From the NCBI GenBank assembly GCA_050084515.1, contig CM114271.1, positions 15,128,001 through 15,192,000 on the forward strand: 64,000 nt of DNA. The letters are read 5' to 3'. A program made the translations under genes and the position numbers. The notes below the pieces were generated by a model. It was not told the DNA's origin, made no database searches, and worked only from the letters and a program-made list of their open reading frames with translations. Source of the stretch: Blasia pusilla. Its lineage: Eukaryota > Marchantiophyta > Marchantiopsida > Blasiales. Position 1 is the stretch's first letter, and every line of letters starts with the position of its first letter. Of this stretch, positions 61,653 through 64,000 are shown one piece after another.

Positions 61653-64000
61653 TTAATATCTTTTTCTGTGAAGTTCCTCTGTAGCTCGTCGAGCAAGCTG
61701 CTTGCGCTGAATCCTTCCAGCCTCTCCCCTGGGAATTGCCTCCAGGAAGATAACTCCCCTGATCTTCTTGTAAGGAGCAACCTGTACATTTGACCAGCTT
61801 GTGAATTACAATGCTTGGGATAGAACTGGATGTTGTCATGTGTTTCTATACACCGCTGCTGCAGTTACAGCTGCTAATAAAAGAAGATGGAACATGTAGA
61901 CCCACGTCCTATGCTTAAATTTACAATGTTGATTTCTTAGGATCTTCGCTCTTTGTGGCAACAATTCCTCATGACACAATGCTGCTGCAGCAGTTTCTAG
62001 ATTGGAGACAGGCTTTCTTTGTAACCAGAGGGTTGGGATCCAATCATGAAGAGATGAAACATATTCTCCAAGTGCGGCAATCCAGGATTTCTAACTGCAG
62101 AAAACATTACGTGAAGTCACATTGATGGGCACAATGACGCACAAGGCAGAAAGACACAGATGCAAACAAAATGTTATGACAAATAGCATACCTCTGCAGC
62201 AACAAGACTAGTGATATCTGATTCAGTCAGTGAACTGTTGGGATTTTGCACCACACATGCAACTGGAACTTGACCTGACTCCTCATCAGGCACTCTGCAT
62301 CCATCCACATCAGCAATCACTACTTAGTCTACGCCCATAAAATAATCTGTTCGAGTTTTCCTTGGCGAACAAGATTTCAAAGTACTATGACAGGAGATGG
62401 CTACTTGGAAGAGTGGAGAGAAGAAGAAGAATTGATTTGTAGTCCACCAAAGCCTAACTGGCGTATGGCACCCCTTCCACATATGTGATATTCACATCTA
62501 GATTTCAAACATTTCTGTTCGAAGTTCCCATAGAGGAGATTAGGTTTCAGAGTGAAGGCCTGGAACTTATTATTGACCATTGAGCAGGGAGCATAATGAA
62601 GGCACACACACATGAAAGGCACACAAGGCTTGCTATCTCTCAAACATGGACCATCCATGCCCTAGGTAGGAGACAAAACTGCTTTGAGGTTGAGACTGCC
62701 CCGCACTGTCCAGGGGAGAGAAAAGGGGACCTCGTTGAGAGGACCTTATGACTGTTCAGCTAACCTCTTGGTCATCTACCACTTGATGACCAAGAGGTTA
62801 GCTGAGAGATAATCCGCTTGTATGTCGGAAGGAGTGACTAGACTCGATTTGAATCTCAAATGGAAAAACTACGCAAAGATCACTGAAAGACTTGGAGGGG
62901 CAGAGTTGATTGCTGATGAGGGCTTCATTACTCACTCACTAGTCCTGATTGTGGGATCTAGAATCACCATTACTTTTCCATTTATTGGATGAGCAACACA
63001 ACCTGTACATGCAAGTATCTAGCTGGCGGCCTAACATAGATAGAGTGCTTACGGGACCACCACAGCGTCCAAGATCCCAGGATGCTGAAGAAGCACTTTC
63101 TCAAGCTCTGCTGGTGCAACCTGCAGAATGGACATTTGCACACGAGCTCTTTATAGGGTTCCAAGTTGCTCAATAGATAACTGGCAGATGTGTGAGGTAA
63201 GTATGGATAGCATTTTGAGATCCTGTCACTGGCACTCCAGGTCTCCACTTTTTTGTCAGGAGAATACTGTAGCAGTCTTTCATTCCTTTTCTGGGCCTCA
63301 AGAAATTTTATTTGGTGTAAGAAAATTTGTTTTGACGTCCTGAAATTCTCGCACAATTTGCTCGGGGGTAGTTGATCTGGGCCCCCGTGAACAATAACCA
63401 TCTCATTCAACCATCCGCTCAATCTCAGGCTACGACTTGTACTGGGTGAGTACAGTCTCTCTATCTCAGTGCAACAAAAACCTTGGGAATCAAGTCACTG
63501 GAAATGAAGGAGGACCTAGTGGTTATCGTACCAAGTATAAATCAAGGACATACTAACCTGGTAGGCCTTATACTTGATGAGTTCCTTTATCCGATCAACG
63601 ATGAACAAAGCCCCTTCCTCGTCAAAGTAAGCCAAGTCCCCCGTGTGTAGCCAGCCCTCAGTATCAATGGTAGCAGCTGTGGCCTCCGGATCATTGAAGT
63701 AGCCTGCATCCACCATGGATAACGAGCTTTAATGCAGAGGCGAGAGTAACGCACACTAACTACATTACATGCTCCAGTCGTGCAGAATGTGAGGCTCATT
63801 GTATTGCAGCGAGGGATCCGACATTGCTGAGATGAAAAATTGACGGATCACTCGTGGAAGTCATTCGGCACAGTAGGCCCAAATTCGGAATTTCAATGAA
63901 GAGCGAGAAGCTGTGGAGGTTGTGCTGTTGCTTACCTTTCATTATCTGGGGTCCCCGTAGCCATAGCTCTCCCTCTTCGTGAGGAGGAAGAAAAATACCG
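61653..64000 (-). CDS. 4-coumarate-CoA ligase-like enzyme, C-terminal part, gene runs off the right edge
   Basis: Adenylate-forming acyl/aryl-CoA ligase. Exons on minus: 64000-63936 (partial), 63703-63558, 63120-63053, 62294-62192 and 61781-61653 (TAA). Junctions are GT-AG and phases agree, giving about 169 residues. Motif order is that of 4CL and 4CL-like enzymes: [97 protein letters not shown]. The hinge (DRIKE) and CoA-binding parts are intact. The A10 motif reads [11 protein letters not shown], with Arg where 4CLs have the catalytic Lys. The C-terminus [10 protein letters not shown] has no obvious SKL peroxisomal signal. Box I (SSGTTGLPKG-type) would lie beyond the window. Substrate cannot be told from this part. 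Confidence 0.9.
62430..62680 (-). repeat. Dispersed repeat, copy B, in an intron of the CoA-ligase-like gene
   Basis: Reverse-oriented relative of 11154-11384. It shares the CCTACCTAGG box, CATGGATGGTCCATGTTTGA, a TTTCATGTGTGTG phrase and GTTTGAAATCTAGATGTGAA. It is more diverged internally, with insertions. Confidence 0.65.
62756..62805. repeat. 21-bp perfect inverted repeat with 8-nt loop
   Basis: The left arm 62756-62776 (TCAGCTAACCTCTTGGTCAT plus C) is the exact reverse complement of 62785-62805. The loop is TACCACTT. It lies in an intron of the CoA-ligase-like gene, near the dispersed repeat copy B. Confidence 0.95.

Overview
The window is nuclear DNA from a land plant. Four spliced host genes could be rebuilt exon by exon, and all four have plant relatives: a small J-domain protein, a DHQ-synthase-II-like protein, plastid-type enolase and an NADPH:quinone oxidoreductase. 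A fifth gene, a plant-type 4-coumarate-CoA-ligase-like enzyme, runs off the right edge. Introns are about 70 to 840 bp, intergenic gaps are long, and decayed transposons fill much of the rest. I cannot name the species. A non-flowering lineage (fern, lycophyte or bryophyte) is possible but is only a guess.

Layout. 1-4.3 kb: J-domain gene on + (2620-4300) behind a GC-rich leader or promoter region. 6.6-8.75 kb: a dead LINE on -. 8.75-12.4 kb: repeat-rich DNA with a second LINE 3' end on + and a 98-bp CT microsatellite. 13.0-17.1 kb: DHQ-synthase-II-like gene on +, nine exons with one GC-AG intron, followed by a 5'-truncated copy of the same LINE tail. 19.0-19.6 kb: a 72-bp minisatellite. 20.8-25.0 kb: an LTR-like AT-rich stretch and a degenerate Helitron Rep/helicase N-terminus. 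25.7-26.3 kb: an unidentified intact ORF on -. 27.0-28.7 kb: hAT-like transposase pseudogene on -. 28.8-36.7 kb: gene-poor, with microsatellites and a strong G-quadruplex candidate. 37.5-40.5 kb: plastid enolase on +.

42,376-55,098 is a 12.7-kb DNA transposon that appears structurally complete. It has about 240-260 bp GC-rich terminal inverted repeats and is flanked by the direct repeat TTAATTGG. It carries a MULE/FAR1-type DDE transposase gene reading inward from the right end (54,228 to 51,164, -). A second, unidentified multi-exon gene with a C2H2 finger reads inward from the left (+). This convergent two-gene layout recalls maize MuDR (mudrA/mudrB), but the second gene is not recognisable.

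57.1-60.1 kb: quinone oxidoreductase on +, five exons. 61.65-64.0 kb: 3' part of the adenylate-forming CoA-ligase-like gene on -, with Arg where the family has its A10 catalytic Lys. The host genes do not form a visible pathway cluster. Enolase and the DHQ-synthase-II-like protein could both relate to plastid carbon or shikimate metabolism, but their proximity is probably chance.
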